From: Tropicimonas sp. IMCC6043
Lineage (GTDB): Bacteria > Pseudomonadota > Alphaproteobacteria > Rhodobacterales > Rhodobacteraceae
Reading direction: 5' to 3'
Assembly: GCF_004146235.1 (NCBI RefSeq)
Contig: NZ_SELO01000001.1
Location: 62,001-126,000, forward strand
Length of the DNA: 64,000 nucleotides
This document shows positions 53,045 to 61,408 of the stretch, one piece after another; the stretch's first letter is position 1, and each line of letters begins with the position of its first letter. The position numbers and the translations under genes are program-made. The notes under the pieces were generated by a model, which was not told the origin of the DNA, made no database searches, and saw only the letters and a list, made by a program, of their open reading frames with translations.

Positions 53045-53968
53045 ATGAAACTGACGCGCAGAAACATGATACAGGCGACGCTGGCGGGGGTGGCCGCCGG
53101 TGGGCTGGGGCTGCGGCCGCGATGGGCACAGGCGGCGATCACGCTGGGTGACATGGAGATCCAGACGCTGAGCGACGGACACCTGACGCTGCCGGGCGAT
53201 TTCATCTTCGGCCCGATGCCGCAGGACGCGCTCGCGCAGGTGCTCGCGCCCTTCGGCATGACGCCCGACCAGGCGCTGACGCCGGCCTGCAACCTGACGC
53301 TGCTCCGGAGCGGCGACAACACCGTTCTGTTCGATGCCGGCGCGGGCTCGGCCTTCCAGGACAGCGCGGGCAAGATCCTCGACGCGCTCGACGCCGCGGA
53401 GCTCGCGCCCGAGGACATCACCCATGTCGTCTTCACCCACGGCCACCCGGATCATCTCTGGGGCGTGCTCGACGACTTCGATGATCCGTTCTTCCCGGAA
53501 GCCACGCACATGATGGGAAAGGCCGAATGGGATTACTGGACCGATCCGAACACGGTCGACTCGATCGGCGCCGAGCGCGCCGCCTTCGCGGTGGGAGCGA
53601 AGCGGCGGCTGGAGCTGATGGAGGACCGGATCGACTTCTTCGGCGATGGTGAAGAAATCCTGCCCGGTGTCGCCGCGCGGATGACGCCGGGCCACACGCC
53701 GGGCCACATGTCCTTCGAGATCCGGTCGGGCAGCGAAAGCGCGATGGTGATCGGCGATGCGATCGGAAACGACCACGTCGCCTTTGCGCGCCCGGATTGG
53801 CGCTCGGGCTCGGACCAGGATTTCGACCTCGCTGCGGCGACCCGGATGAAACTGATGGATCGGCTTGCTGCGGAGCAAATGCCGCTGATCGGCTTCCATC
53901 TCGGCGGCGGCGGGATCGGACGTGCGGAAAAGACCGCGGATGGCTATATCTTCGTTCAGGACATCTGA
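53045..53968 (+). CDS. Exported metallo-beta-lactamase-fold hydrolase
   Basis: 307 residues. Tat signal (LTRRNMIQATLAGVAAGGLG), then an MBL domain with zinc motif THGHPDHLWGV (HxHxDH) and later HTPGHMSF, GDAIGNDH and FHLGGGG. The class covers lactonases, glyoxalase II-like hydrolases and sulfatases; its exported, Tat-type nature suggests an extracytoplasmic lactonase-type enzyme, unproved. GGGAGGACAGGCC lies before the ATG. Next gene follows 15 bases on. Confidence 0.9.
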   Translation: MKLTRRNMIQATLAGVAAGGLGLRPRWAQAAITLGDMEIQTLSDGHLTLPGDFIFGPMPQDALAQVLAPFGMTPDQALTPACNLTLLRSGDNTVLFDAGAGSAFQDSAGKILDALDAAELAPEDITHVVFTHGHPDHLWGVLDDFDDPFFPEATHMMGKAEWDYWTDPNTVDSIGAERAAFAVGAKRRLELMEDRIDFFGDGEEILPGVAARMTPGHTPGHMSFEIRSGSESAMVIGDAIGNDHVAFARPDWRSGSDQDFDLAAATRMKLMDRLAAEQMPLIGFHLGGGGIGRAEKTADGYIFVQDI

Positions 53969-53982
53969 CCGAGGAGGCTTTC

Positions 53983-54531
53983 ATGGCTGCAATCCCCCCC
54001 GTCTGCGACTTCGGCTGGAAGGCGCCGTCCTTCCGGCTCCCGGCGACGGATGGCAGGGTCTGGACCCTTGCCGACATTGCCGGGCCGAAGGGCACGCTGG
54101 TCATGTTCATCTGCAACCATTGCCCCTATGTGCTCGCCGTGATCGACCGGATCGTGCGCGACGCAAGGGACCTTCAGGCGCTTGGCATTGGCGTGGCCGC
54201 GATCTGTTCCAACGACGCGGCCACCTACCCGGACGACGGCTTTGACAACATGGTGACGAAGGCCGCCGAATGGGGGCTGCCTTTCCCCTATCTCCATGAC
54301 GAGGACCAGTCGGTCGCCCGCGCCTACGATGCCGTGTGCACGCCGGACTTCTTCGGCTTCAACGCCGATCTCGCCCTGCAATACCGGGGGCGTCTTGACG
54401 CATCCCGCAAGACCGCCGGCGCCGCGGACTTGCGGCGCGAGCTCTTCGAGGCCATGAAGCAGGTGGCCGAGACCGGCCGCGGTCCCGAAGAGCAGGTCCC
54501 CTCGATGGGCTGCTCCATCAAGTGGAAATGA
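53983..54531 (+). CDS. Thioredoxin-fold redoxin (AhpC/TSA-like)
   Basis: 182-residue peroxiredoxin/thioredoxin-like protein with the active-site CNHC (CXXC) in MFICNHCPYV, near residue 45, and the family strand PSFRLPATDGRVWTLADIAG. Single such proteins are found in many proteobacteria and are thought to be thiol-disulphide or thiol-peroxidase enzymes; no signal peptide, so cytoplasmic. GAGGAGG ribosome site. Lies in a run with the MBL gene and two HAD genes. Confidence 0.88.
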   Translation: MAAIPPVCDFGWKAPSFRLPATDGRVWTLADIAGPKGTLVMFICNHCPYVLAVIDRIVRDARDLQALGIGVAAICSNDAATYPDDGFDNMVTKAAEWGLPFPYLHDEDQSVARAYDAVCTPDFFGFNADLALQYRGRLDASRKTAGAADLRRELFEAMKQVAETGRGPEEQVPSMGCSIKWK

Positions 54532-54535
54532 GCCA

Positions 54536-55204
54536 ATGAACATCGTCTTCGACCTCGACGGCACGCTGATCGACAGCGCGTCGGACATCCAGCACGCCAC
54601 GGGCATCATCCTCGGCCGGCTGGGAAAGGAGGCGTTGACGCTGGACGAGGTGCGGGAGTTTGTCGGCGAGGGTGCGCCGGTTCTGGTGAGCCGGATGATG
54701 GCGGCGCGCGGGATCGAGGAGACGCCCGAACGCCACGCGGAGATATATGCCGATCTGCTCGCCGAATACGAGGGCGCGGTGGAGCGGGCGGTATTCTACC
54801 CGGGCGTGGTCGATGCGCTGGCGCTGTTGAAGGCGTCCGGTCACCGGCTCGGCCTTTGCACCAACAAGCCGGAGGCGCCTGCCCGCGGGGTGATGGACCA
54901 TATGCGGCTCTGGGACTATTTCGACGGTTTCGTCGCCGGCGGGATGGCGGAGCGGCCGAAGCCCGCTCCCGACATGCTCGATCTCTGTGTCTCGCAGATG
55001 GGCGAGGGGCCGGTGCTCTACGTGGGCGACAGCGGCACCGATGCGAAGACGGCGCAGGCTGCCGGCACACCCTTCGCGCTCTATACCGAGGGCTACCGCA
55101 AGAGCCCGGTTTCGGAGATCCCGCATGACTGGGCCTTCGACCATTTCGACCGGCTGGCGGAGATCGTCACCGAGGCGCTTGCGCGGCAGACCGCAGCGCA
55201 ATGA
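54536..55204 (+). CDS. gph: Phosphoglycolate phosphatase
   Basis: 222-residue HAD phosphatase of the Gph/CbbZ family: motif I FDLDGTLIDSASD, motif II CTNKPEAPA, motif III KPAPDM with Lys, motif IV YVGDSGTDAKTA. Removes phosphate from 2-phosphoglycolate formed by RuBisCO oxygenation or DNA repair. No RuBisCO gene in the window, so a DNA-repair-type role is as likely. Starts 4 bases after the redoxin gene; overlaps the next gene by ATGA. Confidence 0.92.
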   Translation: MNIVFDLDGTLIDSASDIQHATGIILGRLGKEALTLDEVREFVGEGAPVLVSRMMAARGIEETPERHAEIYADLLAEYEGAVERAVFYPGVVDALALLKASGHRLGLCTNKPEAPARGVMDHMRLWDYFDGFVAGGMAERPKPAPDMLDLCVSQMGEGPVLYVGDSGTDAKTAQAAGTPFALYTEGYRKSPVSEIPHDWAFDHFDRLAEIVTEALARQTAAQ

Positions 55205-55890
55205 AGGCACTGCTTTTCGACATGGACGGGACCTTGGTGGAAACCGAGGACGTGCATCGCCGCGCCTTCAACGCGGCGTTCGAGGACATGGCGCTGGACT
55301 GGCACTGGGACGCGGAGTGCTACCGCGGGCTGCTGGCGGTCTCGGGCGCGGTTGAACGGATGGGCTATTTTCAGTCCCGGTTGCCGGAGGCGGAACGTGT
55401 CCCGACCGACAGGCTGAAAGAGGTCTATCAGTCCAAGCGGCAGCATTTCTTCCGCCTGCTGGAGGCCAATCCGCTGCCTTTCCGCGCGGGCGTAACCGAG
55501 TTGTTGGACACGGCGCGGGCGCACGGCCTTTCCCGTGCCGTGGTGACCGCGGCCAGCCGGCCGAGCTTCGAGACGGTGGCGCAAAGTTGCCTGCCGGCGC
55601 CGGCGGAGGAGATCTTCGACACGGTCGTGACCGGGGACGACGTTGCCCGCAAGAAGCCCGATCCCGAATGCTACCTGCTGGCGCTGGCGCGACTTGGCTG
55701 TGCGCCCGAGGATGCGCTGGTGTTCGAGGACAGCCCGGTTGGCCATGCCGCGGCGGTGGCGGCGGGTATCCGCGTCGTCGTCACCCCTTCGCCGGACGGG
55801 CCGCAGGATGGGAATTACGGCGACTCGCTCGTGCTGCCCTCGCTGGAGCCGGAATACTGGTGTGAGTTCGGCTTCCCTCCGGCGACCTGA
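55201..55890 (+). CDS. HAD-IA hydrolase of the CbbY family
   Basis: 229 residues: motif I LFDMDGTLVETEDVH, motif II VVTAASRPSFETV, motif III KKPDPECYLLAL, motif IV VFEDSPVGHAAAVAAGI. CbbY-like phosphatases remove phosphate from xylulose-bisphosphate or other sugar phosphates. The start overlaps the gph stop. Convergent with the META gene, 10 bases apart. Confidence 0.9.
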   Translation: MKALLFDMDGTLVETEDVHRRAFNAAFEDMALDWHWDAECYRGLLAVSGAVERMGYFQSRLPEAERVPTDRLKEVYQSKRQHFFRLLEANPLPFRAGVTELLDTARAHGLSRAVVTAASRPSFETVAQSCLPAPAEEIFDTVVTGDDVARKKPDPECYLLALARLGCAPEDALVFEDSPVGHAAAVAAGIRVVVTPSPDGPQDGNYGDSLVLPSLEPEYWCEFGFPPAT

Positions 55891-55899
55891 GCCCTCGGC

Positions 55900-56643
55900 T
55901 CAGAGATGGACCACGTGGAAACGGGCCAGCACCATGTCGGAGCTGTCGAGAAGCTCCAACGTCTCGCCGGTGATCCGGTAGCCGGCAGCGGCACCGAGCG
56001 CCTTGGCAAAGCTGCGCTCGATCTCGTCGAGCGGCGGCGGGCAGGCCATCATCGTCATCGCGGCCGGGCCGAAATCCACCGTTCCGTCGCCGATCTCGAC
56101 GCTGCCGCGGAGCATGTTGCAACCCACTGTCGCGCTGTAGCCACCGTCGCCGAGGAACACCAGGTGCGGGTCCTGCTTGCCCTCAATGGCCGTCACCTCG
56201 GCACCTCCGAGTTCCTCGAGCTTCCAGAACGTGTCGATGAGGTCCGCATCCGGCGCCGGGGCGCCGACCAGTTTCAGCAGCAGGTCGGCACCGTCATCCG
56301 CGCCGCGGGTCAGGACCGGGTACGTCGTGTCGGTCGTCATCAGCAACCGTTCGTTCTGACGGACGCTGGCGCGCAGCGCATAGCTCCGTGACGGGTCGAT
56401 CACGGCGGGATCATAGTCGATGGAAAAGCGGAAGGGCGGGGTGCCCGGATCCTCGATCCGGTGGCGCGTAAGCACGCGCGCCGGCGCATCAGCCCGCGAG
56501 ACGTCCTCGAGCGTGATCTCGAGGACCGAGTTCGGCGGAAGCATCATCCGCTCCCGATAGGTAACTGTGCCGTCGAGGGTTTCGGCGTCCGACAGCGCAG
56601 GTGCCGTCAGGAAAGTCAGTGCCGCAAGCATCGCTTTTCGCAT
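55900..56643 (-). CDS. YbaY-plus-META domain envelope protein
   Basis: 247 residues: signal peptide (MLAALTFLTAPALSDA), YbaY-type beta-sandwich (TLDGTVTYRERMMLPPNSVLEITLEDVSRADAP in part), then a META domain (TFWKLEELGGAEV... GGYSATVGCNMLRGSVEIGD... MACPPPLDEIERSF). META (HslJ-like) domains occur in outer-membrane or heat-shock-related lipoproteins. Start chosen at 56643 (a second ATG at 56646 exists) after AGGGGA. Function unknown; stands downstream of the Rrf2 gene on the same strand. Confidence 0.85.
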   Translation of the reverse strand: MRKAMLAALTFLTAPALSDAETLDGTVTYRERMMLPPNSVLEITLEDVSRADAPARVLTRHRIEDPGTPPFRFSIDYDPAVIDPSRSYALRASVRQNERLLMTTDTTYPVLTRGADDGADLLLKLVGAPAPDADLIDTFWKLEELGGAEVTAIEGKQDPHLVFLGDGGYSATVGCNMLRGSVEIGDGTVDFGPAAMTMMACPPPLDEIERSFAKALGAAAGYRITGETLELLDSSDMVLARFHVVHL

Positions 56644-56708
56644 CATGTGGTCCCCTGAAATCGATCGGTCACCGGGAGCATAGCACAGCGACGGGAGGCG
56701 CGCGCGGA

Positions 56709-57149
56709 TCAGGTGGGCTTGATCTCGAGCAGCGTGCGCAGGCCGGAATTGTCCTGGATGAGATCGGCCAGCGTGACCTTGTCGAGTGCGGCATAGAAGG
56801 CTTCGAGCGCCACCGAAAGCTGGCCGCGCAGCCGGCAGGAGGCGGTGAGCGGGCAGTGATTGTCCGAGCCGGCGAAGCATTCGGCGAAAGGCACATTGGC
56901 CTCGAAGACGCGGAAGACCTGGCCGACCGAGAGCGCCTCGGGCGCGACCTTGAGGCGGATGCCGCCATTGCGGCCGCGGGCAGTCTCGATGAACCCGGTC
57001 TGGCCGAGCATGTTGATGACGACGCCGAGATGGTTCTCCGAGGAGTTGCACGCCTCGGCGATCTCGGCCTTGCGGACGATACGGTCTGAGTTGATGGCGC
57101 AGAACATGAGTGCGCGCATGGCGAGGTTCGTGCGTACGGTCAGACGCAT
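56709..57149 (-). CDS. nsrR: NsrR-type Rrf2 family transcriptional regulator
   Basis: 146 residues. N-terminal winged helix (MRLTVRTNLAMRALMFCAIN, SSENHLGVVINMLGQTGFI), then the cluster-binding loop with Cys91, Cys99 and Cys105 (ECFAGSDNHCPLTASCRL), the NsrR arrangement (ECF...NxCP...CRL). Such proteins hold a [4Fe-4S] (or 2Fe-2S) cluster destroyed by NO, and so derepress NO-defence genes. An inverted repeat of NsrR spacing is about 95 bp upstream. IscR or RirA are less likely, given the Cys pattern and motif. Confidence 0.85.
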   Translation of the reverse strand: MRLTVRTNLAMRALMFCAINSDRIVRKAEIAEACNSSENHLGVVINMLGQTGFIETARGRNGGIRLKVAPEALSVGQVFRVFEANVPFAECFAGSDNHCPLTASCRLRGQLSVALEAFYAALDKVTLADLIQDNSGLRTLLEIKPT

Positions 57150-57814
57150 GTCGGCCGATCCCTTCGAGACTCCGTCCTTCCGGGCGAAAGATGCCCCGGG
57201 TAATCATGATACAGACCATATTTTGCAGTTTTGATCCAGTTTAAATGCATGAAGCATGTATCTATGCCGGTGCGCTGCGCTGGAATCGCGGCCGCAACCC
57301 TGGCGAGACATGGCGATTGTCATGATTCGGCAAGCGTTTGGTCAGGGGGAGCTTGGTAAGCGTGGCGCGGCGACGGTTGTGTGCGGGAGCGGTGGCGCAA
57401 AGGCAATCGCTGAAATGCCTTGGTATGCCCGTCTCCCACCATGCGACTCTCCCAATGCCAGCGAGGTGATGCGCGGGTCACAGCCGGGCGTGAGCGAAAA
57501 AGGCGCATGGAAAACGGCCGTGGCTTAACGTATCGTGAAAATTGAATGTTTTTGCGCGCCGGACCTTGCCGGCTGCGCCCGATAACAGATAATGAGGATG
57601 CGTCATTGTGGCGAGACAAGAGGCGCGTGGCACGGATGTATCGTGGAACGACCCTGCAGTGCTGGCCTTGGGCCGCCTCGGTTTCGGCCAACATCGCCCT
57701 GTCGCGCGCGGAGGCCACCCCCTACGGCGCAGGACATGACCGTCGCGGCGGCGGTCGGAAACGGACCTTCTATTGCTATTGGGCAAATGCCCTGATCCCT
57801 GGAGCACCCGACGC
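57150..57814. other. Intergenic region between nsrR-type gene and SLAC1 gene
   Basis: 665 bp. Contains the candidate NsrR operator (57243-57263), A+T-rich sequence around 57204-57266, and AATGA-N7-TCATT at about 57591-57607. Open frames here (for example 57256-57528) have no ribosome site or motif and are rejected. Promoters for the regulator on the minus strand are likely but not firmly placed. Confidence 0.5.
57243..57263. promoter_or_regulatory. Candidate NsrR operator
   Basis: AAATGCAT-GAAGC-ATGTATCT: two ATGCAT-type halves (57245-57250 and 57256-57261; the second is ATGTAT) separated by 5 bp. The NsrR consensus is AAGATGCATTTnAAATGCATCTT, in which the ATGCAT cores are also 5 bp apart. 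One core mismatch. Sits about 95 bp upstream of the Rrf2 gene start. Confidence 0.6.
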
Positions 57815-58789
57815 ATGAGCCAAACGGAAGCAGTACTCGAGCCGCGGCTCGCACATTTCCCCGTCACCTTCTATGCCACCGTCATGGGGCTGGCGGGGCT
57901 GACGCTTGCCACCCACGTCGTCGAAACCTGGTTCGGCGTCGGGGCGCTCGCCTCGCATGTGTTCCTGGCAGCGACGGTTCTGGCTTTTGTGTCGATCTCG
58001 GTCTTCTTCGCCGTGAAATGGCGGCGGCACCGGGCGCAGTTCCGCGCCGAGTGGAACCACCCGGTCAAGAAGGCTTTCTTCCCGGCAATCTCCATTTCGC
58101 TGCTGCTCATTGCCACCGCGCTTGCTCCCTCGGTCCCGGATGTCGCGCGGGGGATCTGGCTGCTCGGTGCGGCGCTGCAAGCGGTGCTGACGCTCGCCGT
58201 CATCTCCGGCTGGATCGGCCACCGGCCGTTTCAACCGATGCACATCTCGCCGGCATGGTTTATCCCGGCGGTGGGCAATGTCGTGGCCCCGGTGGCCGGC
58301 GTCGGGCTGGGCTTCGTCGAGCTGTCCTGGCTGTTCTTTTCCGCCGGTCTCGTCTTCTGGCTGATCCTCCTGGTTCTCGTGATGAACCGGCTGATCTTCC
58401 ACGACCCGCTGCCGGGCAAGCTGCTGCCGACGGTTGCCATCCTCATCGCGCCGCCGGCGGTCGGTTTTCTCGCCTGGATCAACCTCAATAGCGGGCAGCC
58501 CGATGCGCTGGCACGGATCCTGCTCAATGCGGCCTATCTGTTTGCCGCGCTCGTGGCGGTGCAGGCGCCGAAAATCCGCAAGACGCCCTTCGCGCTGTCC
58601 TGGTGGGCGCTGAGCTTCCCGATCGCGGCGCTGACCATTGCGACCTTCCGCTATGCGGCAATGACGGATTCGGGCGTGCATGGCGGGTTGGGGCTGCTGT
58701 TCTTCCTGATGCTGCTGGCGATCATGGTGTTGCTGGTGGTGCGGACGCTGAGGGCCATTGGCGCGAAGGAGATCTGCGTGCAGGAATAG
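57815..58789 (+). CDS. SLAC1/TehA family anion channel
   Basis: 324 residues with about ten transmembrane helices (for example VTFYATVMGLAGLTLATHVV, FFPAISISLLLIATALAPSV, AWFIPAVGNVVAPVAGVGLG, LSWLFFSAGLVFWLILLVLV), matching the SLAC1/TehA/Mae1 fold. Members export nitrate, sulfite, C4-dicarboxylates or tellurite-related anions. It stands divergent from the NsrR-type gene, so a role in nitrogen-oxyanion handling or NO stress is a fair inference. GGAG lies ten bases before ATG. A hairpin follows the stop. Confidence 0.9.
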   Translation: MSQTEAVLEPRLAHFPVTFYATVMGLAGLTLATHVVETWFGVGALASHVFLAATVLAFVSISVFFAVKWRRHRAQFRAEWNHPVKKAFFPAISISLLLIATALAPSVPDVARGIWLLGAALQAVLTLAVISGWIGHRPFQPMHISPAWFIPAVGNVVAPVAGVGLGFVELSWLFFSAGLVFWLILLVLVMNRLIFHDPLPGKLLPTVAILIAPPAVGFLAWINLNSGQPDALARILLNAAYLFAALVAVQAPKIRKTPFALSWWALSFPIAALTIATFRYAAMTDSGVHGGLGLLFFLMLLAIMVLLVVRTLRAIGAKEICVQE

Positions 58790-58798
58790 CGCCGCACC

Positions 58799-58822
58799 GA
58801 CGGGCCGGGCGGTCTGCCCGTC
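58799..58822. terminator. Hairpin between SLAC1 gene and panE
   Basis: GACGGGC (58799-58805) with GCCCGTC (58816-58822), 7 bp and a 10-nt loop. Between convergent genes; no T-run. Confidence 0.4.
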
Positions 58823-58829
58823 ACCCGGT

Positions 58830-59825
58830 TCACATAGTACGTGGCACCGTCGGATAGAGCCCGGCCATGCGCGCCCGGAGGCGGATCAGCGCCAGAACCG
58901 CGTCGATCATCGGTGTCGCCTCTCCGACCAGCCGGCCGAGTTCCGCAACCGACCCGACCAGCGCGTCGATCTCCATCGGCCGCCCCGCCTCGAGGTCCTG
59001 CCACATCGACGTCCGGTGGGCGCCGACACCGGCGCCGCCGTCGATCCGGCGCTCCACGTCGATCGGGAATTTCACGCCGAGCCTTGTGCCGATCGTCTGC
59101 GCTTCCAGCATCATCGCGCGGGCCACATTGCGGGTGCCTGGATCCGTGCAGAGCACGTCGAGCGTCGCGTGGGTCAGCGCGGAGATCGGGTTGAAGGAAA
59201 GATTGCCCCAGAGCTTGAGCCAGATCTCGTCGCGGAGCCGCGTCCGCACCGGTGCTTTCAGCCCGGCCGCAATCAGGGCTTGCGAGAACTCCATGGCGCG
59301 GTCCGATTTCGTGCCGTCCGGCTCGCCCAGCGAAAACCGGGTGCCCTCGACATGTTTCACAACACCGGGGCGTACCACCTCGGCGGCCGGATAGACCACG
59401 CAGCCCAGCACACGCTCCGGACCGATGCCGTCCCATTGCGCGTCTCCCGGATCGACCGAGGCAAGGCGGGTGCCCTCGAACGCACCGCCGTGAGCGTGGA
59501 AATACCACCAGGGCAGGCCGTTCACGGCGCTCACCACGCAGGTCTCCGGCCCGATCAGCGGCTGCATCGCGCTGACCAACGGCGGCACCGAATGCGCCTT
59601 GAGGGTGATGACAAGATAGTCCTGCACGCCGAGCGCCGCGGGGTCGGCCTCGGCGCGGACCCGGACGCAGGTCTCGCCATCGTCCTCGAGGAGCCGCAGC
59701 CCGTCCGCCTGCATCGCGGCGAGATGCGGGCCGCGGGCGACCAGCGAGACATCCGCCCCCACCGCCGCGAGCTTCGCGCCGAGATAGCCGCCGATGGCGC
59801 CTGCGCCGAAAATGCAGATCCTCAT
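58830..59825 (-). CDS. panE: 2-dehydropantoate 2-reductase (ketopantoate reductase family)
   Basis: 331 residues. Rossmann ICIFGAGAIGGYLGAKLAAVGA; conserved VVNGLPWW-like SAVNGLPWW, KLWGNLSFNPISALT and GRPMEIDALVGSV are family hallmarks. Catalyses NADPH reduction of ketopantoate to pantoate in CoA synthesis, but some paralogues act on other 2-oxo acids. Start overlaps the stop of the acyl-CoA ligase by 4 bases (ATGA), so they form a two-gene operon; that pairing hints at a paralogue with a special substrate. Confidence 0.88.
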   Translation of the reverse strand: MRICIFGAGAIGGYLGAKLAAVGADVSLVARGPHLAAMQADGLRLLEDDGETCVRVRAEADPAALGVQDYLVITLKAHSVPPLVSAMQPLIGPETCVVSAVNGLPWWYFHAHGGAFEGTRLASVDPGDAQWDGIGPERVLGCVVYPAAEVVRPGVVKHVEGTRFSLGEPDGTKSDRAMEFSQALIAAGLKAPVRTRLRDEIWLKLWGNLSFNPISALTHATLDVLCTDPGTRNVARAMMLEAQTIGTRLGVKFPIDVERRIDGGAGVGAHRTSMWQDLEAGRPMEIDALVGSVAELGRLVGEATPMIDAVLALIRLRARMAGLYPTVPRTM

Positions 59826-61345
59826 GCCAGCCCCAGCTTCTCGGCCATGCCGATGCGCTGCATCTTGCCGGTCGCGCCCTTTGGAATCTCGCCTACGATC
59901 AGAACCTTGCGCGGCACCTTGAATGCTGCGAGCCGGGTGGCGGCAAAGTGCCGTATCTCCTCCTCGCTGGCCTGCGCGCCGTCGCGCAGCACCACCGCCG
60001 CGGCGACATCCTCGCCGAGACTGGGATGCGGCAGCGCGAAACACACGACCTGCGCCACAGCGGCGTGATCCATCAGCACCGCGTCAACCTCGAGCGGCGA
60101 GATCTTTTCGCCGCCGCGGTTGATGATCTCCTTAAGGCGACCGGTGAGGCTCAGATAGCCGTCGGCGTCGAAACCGCCCTGATCGCCGGTACGGAACCAG
60201 CGCCGGCCATCGGCCTCGAAGAAGCTCTTTGCGTTCGCCTCTGGATTCGCCTCGTAGCCGGGCGTCACGTTCGGCCCCGAGATCACTACCTCGCCGATCC
60301 CGTCGACGAGCCGGTCGTCCGCCTCGTCGGCGATCCGCACCTCGGGCCCGGCGGCGCGGCCGACCGCACCCGGCTTCTGCGCCTCCGGCGGCAGCGGGTT
60401 CGAGCACATCTGATGCGCCGCCTCGGTCATGCCATAGGCCTCGATCACGGGCGCGTCGAAACAGGCCGCCAGTTCGGCGAAGACCTGGGGCGGCAGCGAG
60501 GCGGAGGAGGAGCGCAGGAAGCGGAGTGACACCCGCTCCAGCACCGCTTCATTGCGCGGCGCGCGCGCGAGGATCGCCTGGTGCATTGTCGGAACGGCGG
60601 TGTACCAGGTGGGGCGGGCCGCGTCGAGCCAGGCGAAGAAGCGCAGCGCATCGAAGCCCGGCGTGCAGACGATCTGCGCGCCCGCTGCGACGCTTGCAAG
60701 TAGCGCCGCGATCAGCCCGTGGATATGAAAGAGCGGCATCACGTTGAGGCAGCGATCCGCGGGCGAGAGCGCCAGCGCTGCCGCCACGTTCCGCGCCGAG
60801 GCAGTCACGTTGGACTGCAGGAGCGGCACGATCTTGGGCCGCGACGTGGTGCCGGAGGTGTGCAGGATGAGCGCGGTGTCGTCAGCGCGCGGCGCGGCTG
60901 TGTCCGCCGGGGTGCCCGCAGACTCGGCCCGCAGGGTGAAACGCCCGGCCGCCGCGTCCGGGTCGGCCGTCAGCCAGAGCACCGGCAGGTCGAAACGCCG
61001 TGCGGCGGACAGGGCAGGGCCGTCTGCGCCCTCCGGGAGCACGATGGCGCGGGCCTTCAGATCCTCGAGGTAGAAGCCGAACTCCTCCTCCCGATAGGCC
61101 GGGTTGAGCGGTGCGGTCGTGGCCCATTGGGCGATGGTGAGAAAGGCCGCGGCCATCTCTGGTCCGTTCGGCAGCACGATCGCGACGCGGTCACCGCGGC
61201 CGATTCCGGCGGCGTGGAGCGTGGCCGCGACCTCGGTGCCGAGCCGCTTCAGGCCGGCATAGTCCATCCAGTCGCGCCCGGGCGCGCCGATCGCCGGAGC
61301 GTCGTCTTTCGCTGCGGCGATCATGCCGGAAATCGTCTCGGTCAC
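59822..61345 (-). CDS. Acyl-CoA synthetase (AMP-forming), AAE3/PCS60-like
   Basis: 507 residues. AMP-binding P-loop LILHTSGTTSRPK, core motif YGMTEAAHQMCSNPL, hinge and catalytic Lys GATGKMQR near the end, and GYRTGDQGG-like WFRTGDQGGFD. The block VMPLFHIHGLIAALLASVAA then PTWYTAVPTMHQAIL is characteristic of the AAE3/PCS60 group, some of which are oxalyl-CoA synthetases. Operon with panE; transcription from upstream not resolved. Substrate unproven. Confidence 0.9.
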   Translation of the reverse strand: MTETISGMIAAAKDDAPAIGAPGRDWMDYAGLKRLGTEVAATLHAAGIGRGDRVAIVLPNGPEMAAAFLTIAQWATTAPLNPAYREEEFGFYLEDLKARAIVLPEGADGPALSAARRFDLPVLWLTADPDAAAGRFTLRAESAGTPADTAAPRADDTALILHTSGTTSRPKIVPLLQSNVTASARNVAAALALSPADRCLNVMPLFHIHGLIAALLASVAAGAQIVCTPGFDALRFFAWLDAARPTWYTAVPTMHQAILARAPRNEAVLERVSLRFLRSSSASLPPQVFAELAACFDAPVIEAYGMTEAAHQMCSNPLPPEAQKPGAVGRAAGPEVRIADEADDRLVDGIGEVVISGPNVTPGYEANPEANAKSFFEADGRRWFRTGDQGGFDADGYLSLTGRLKEIINRGGEKISPLEVDAVLMDHAAVAQVVCFALPHPSLGEDVAAAVVLRDGAQASEEEIRHFAATRLAAFKVPRKVLIVGEIPKGATGKMQRIGMAEKLGLA

Positions 61346-61408
61346 TGCGGCCTCCCTGCGCTGCCGGTCGCTCCGGGTATAGCGCGCGCGCAGGCGCAGG
61401 CAAGGTGA

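Noticed and set aside
57256-57528. Open frame in the nsrR-SLAC1 intergenic region
   Set aside because: No ribosome site, no hydrophobic or domain pattern, and it overlaps the candidate operator.
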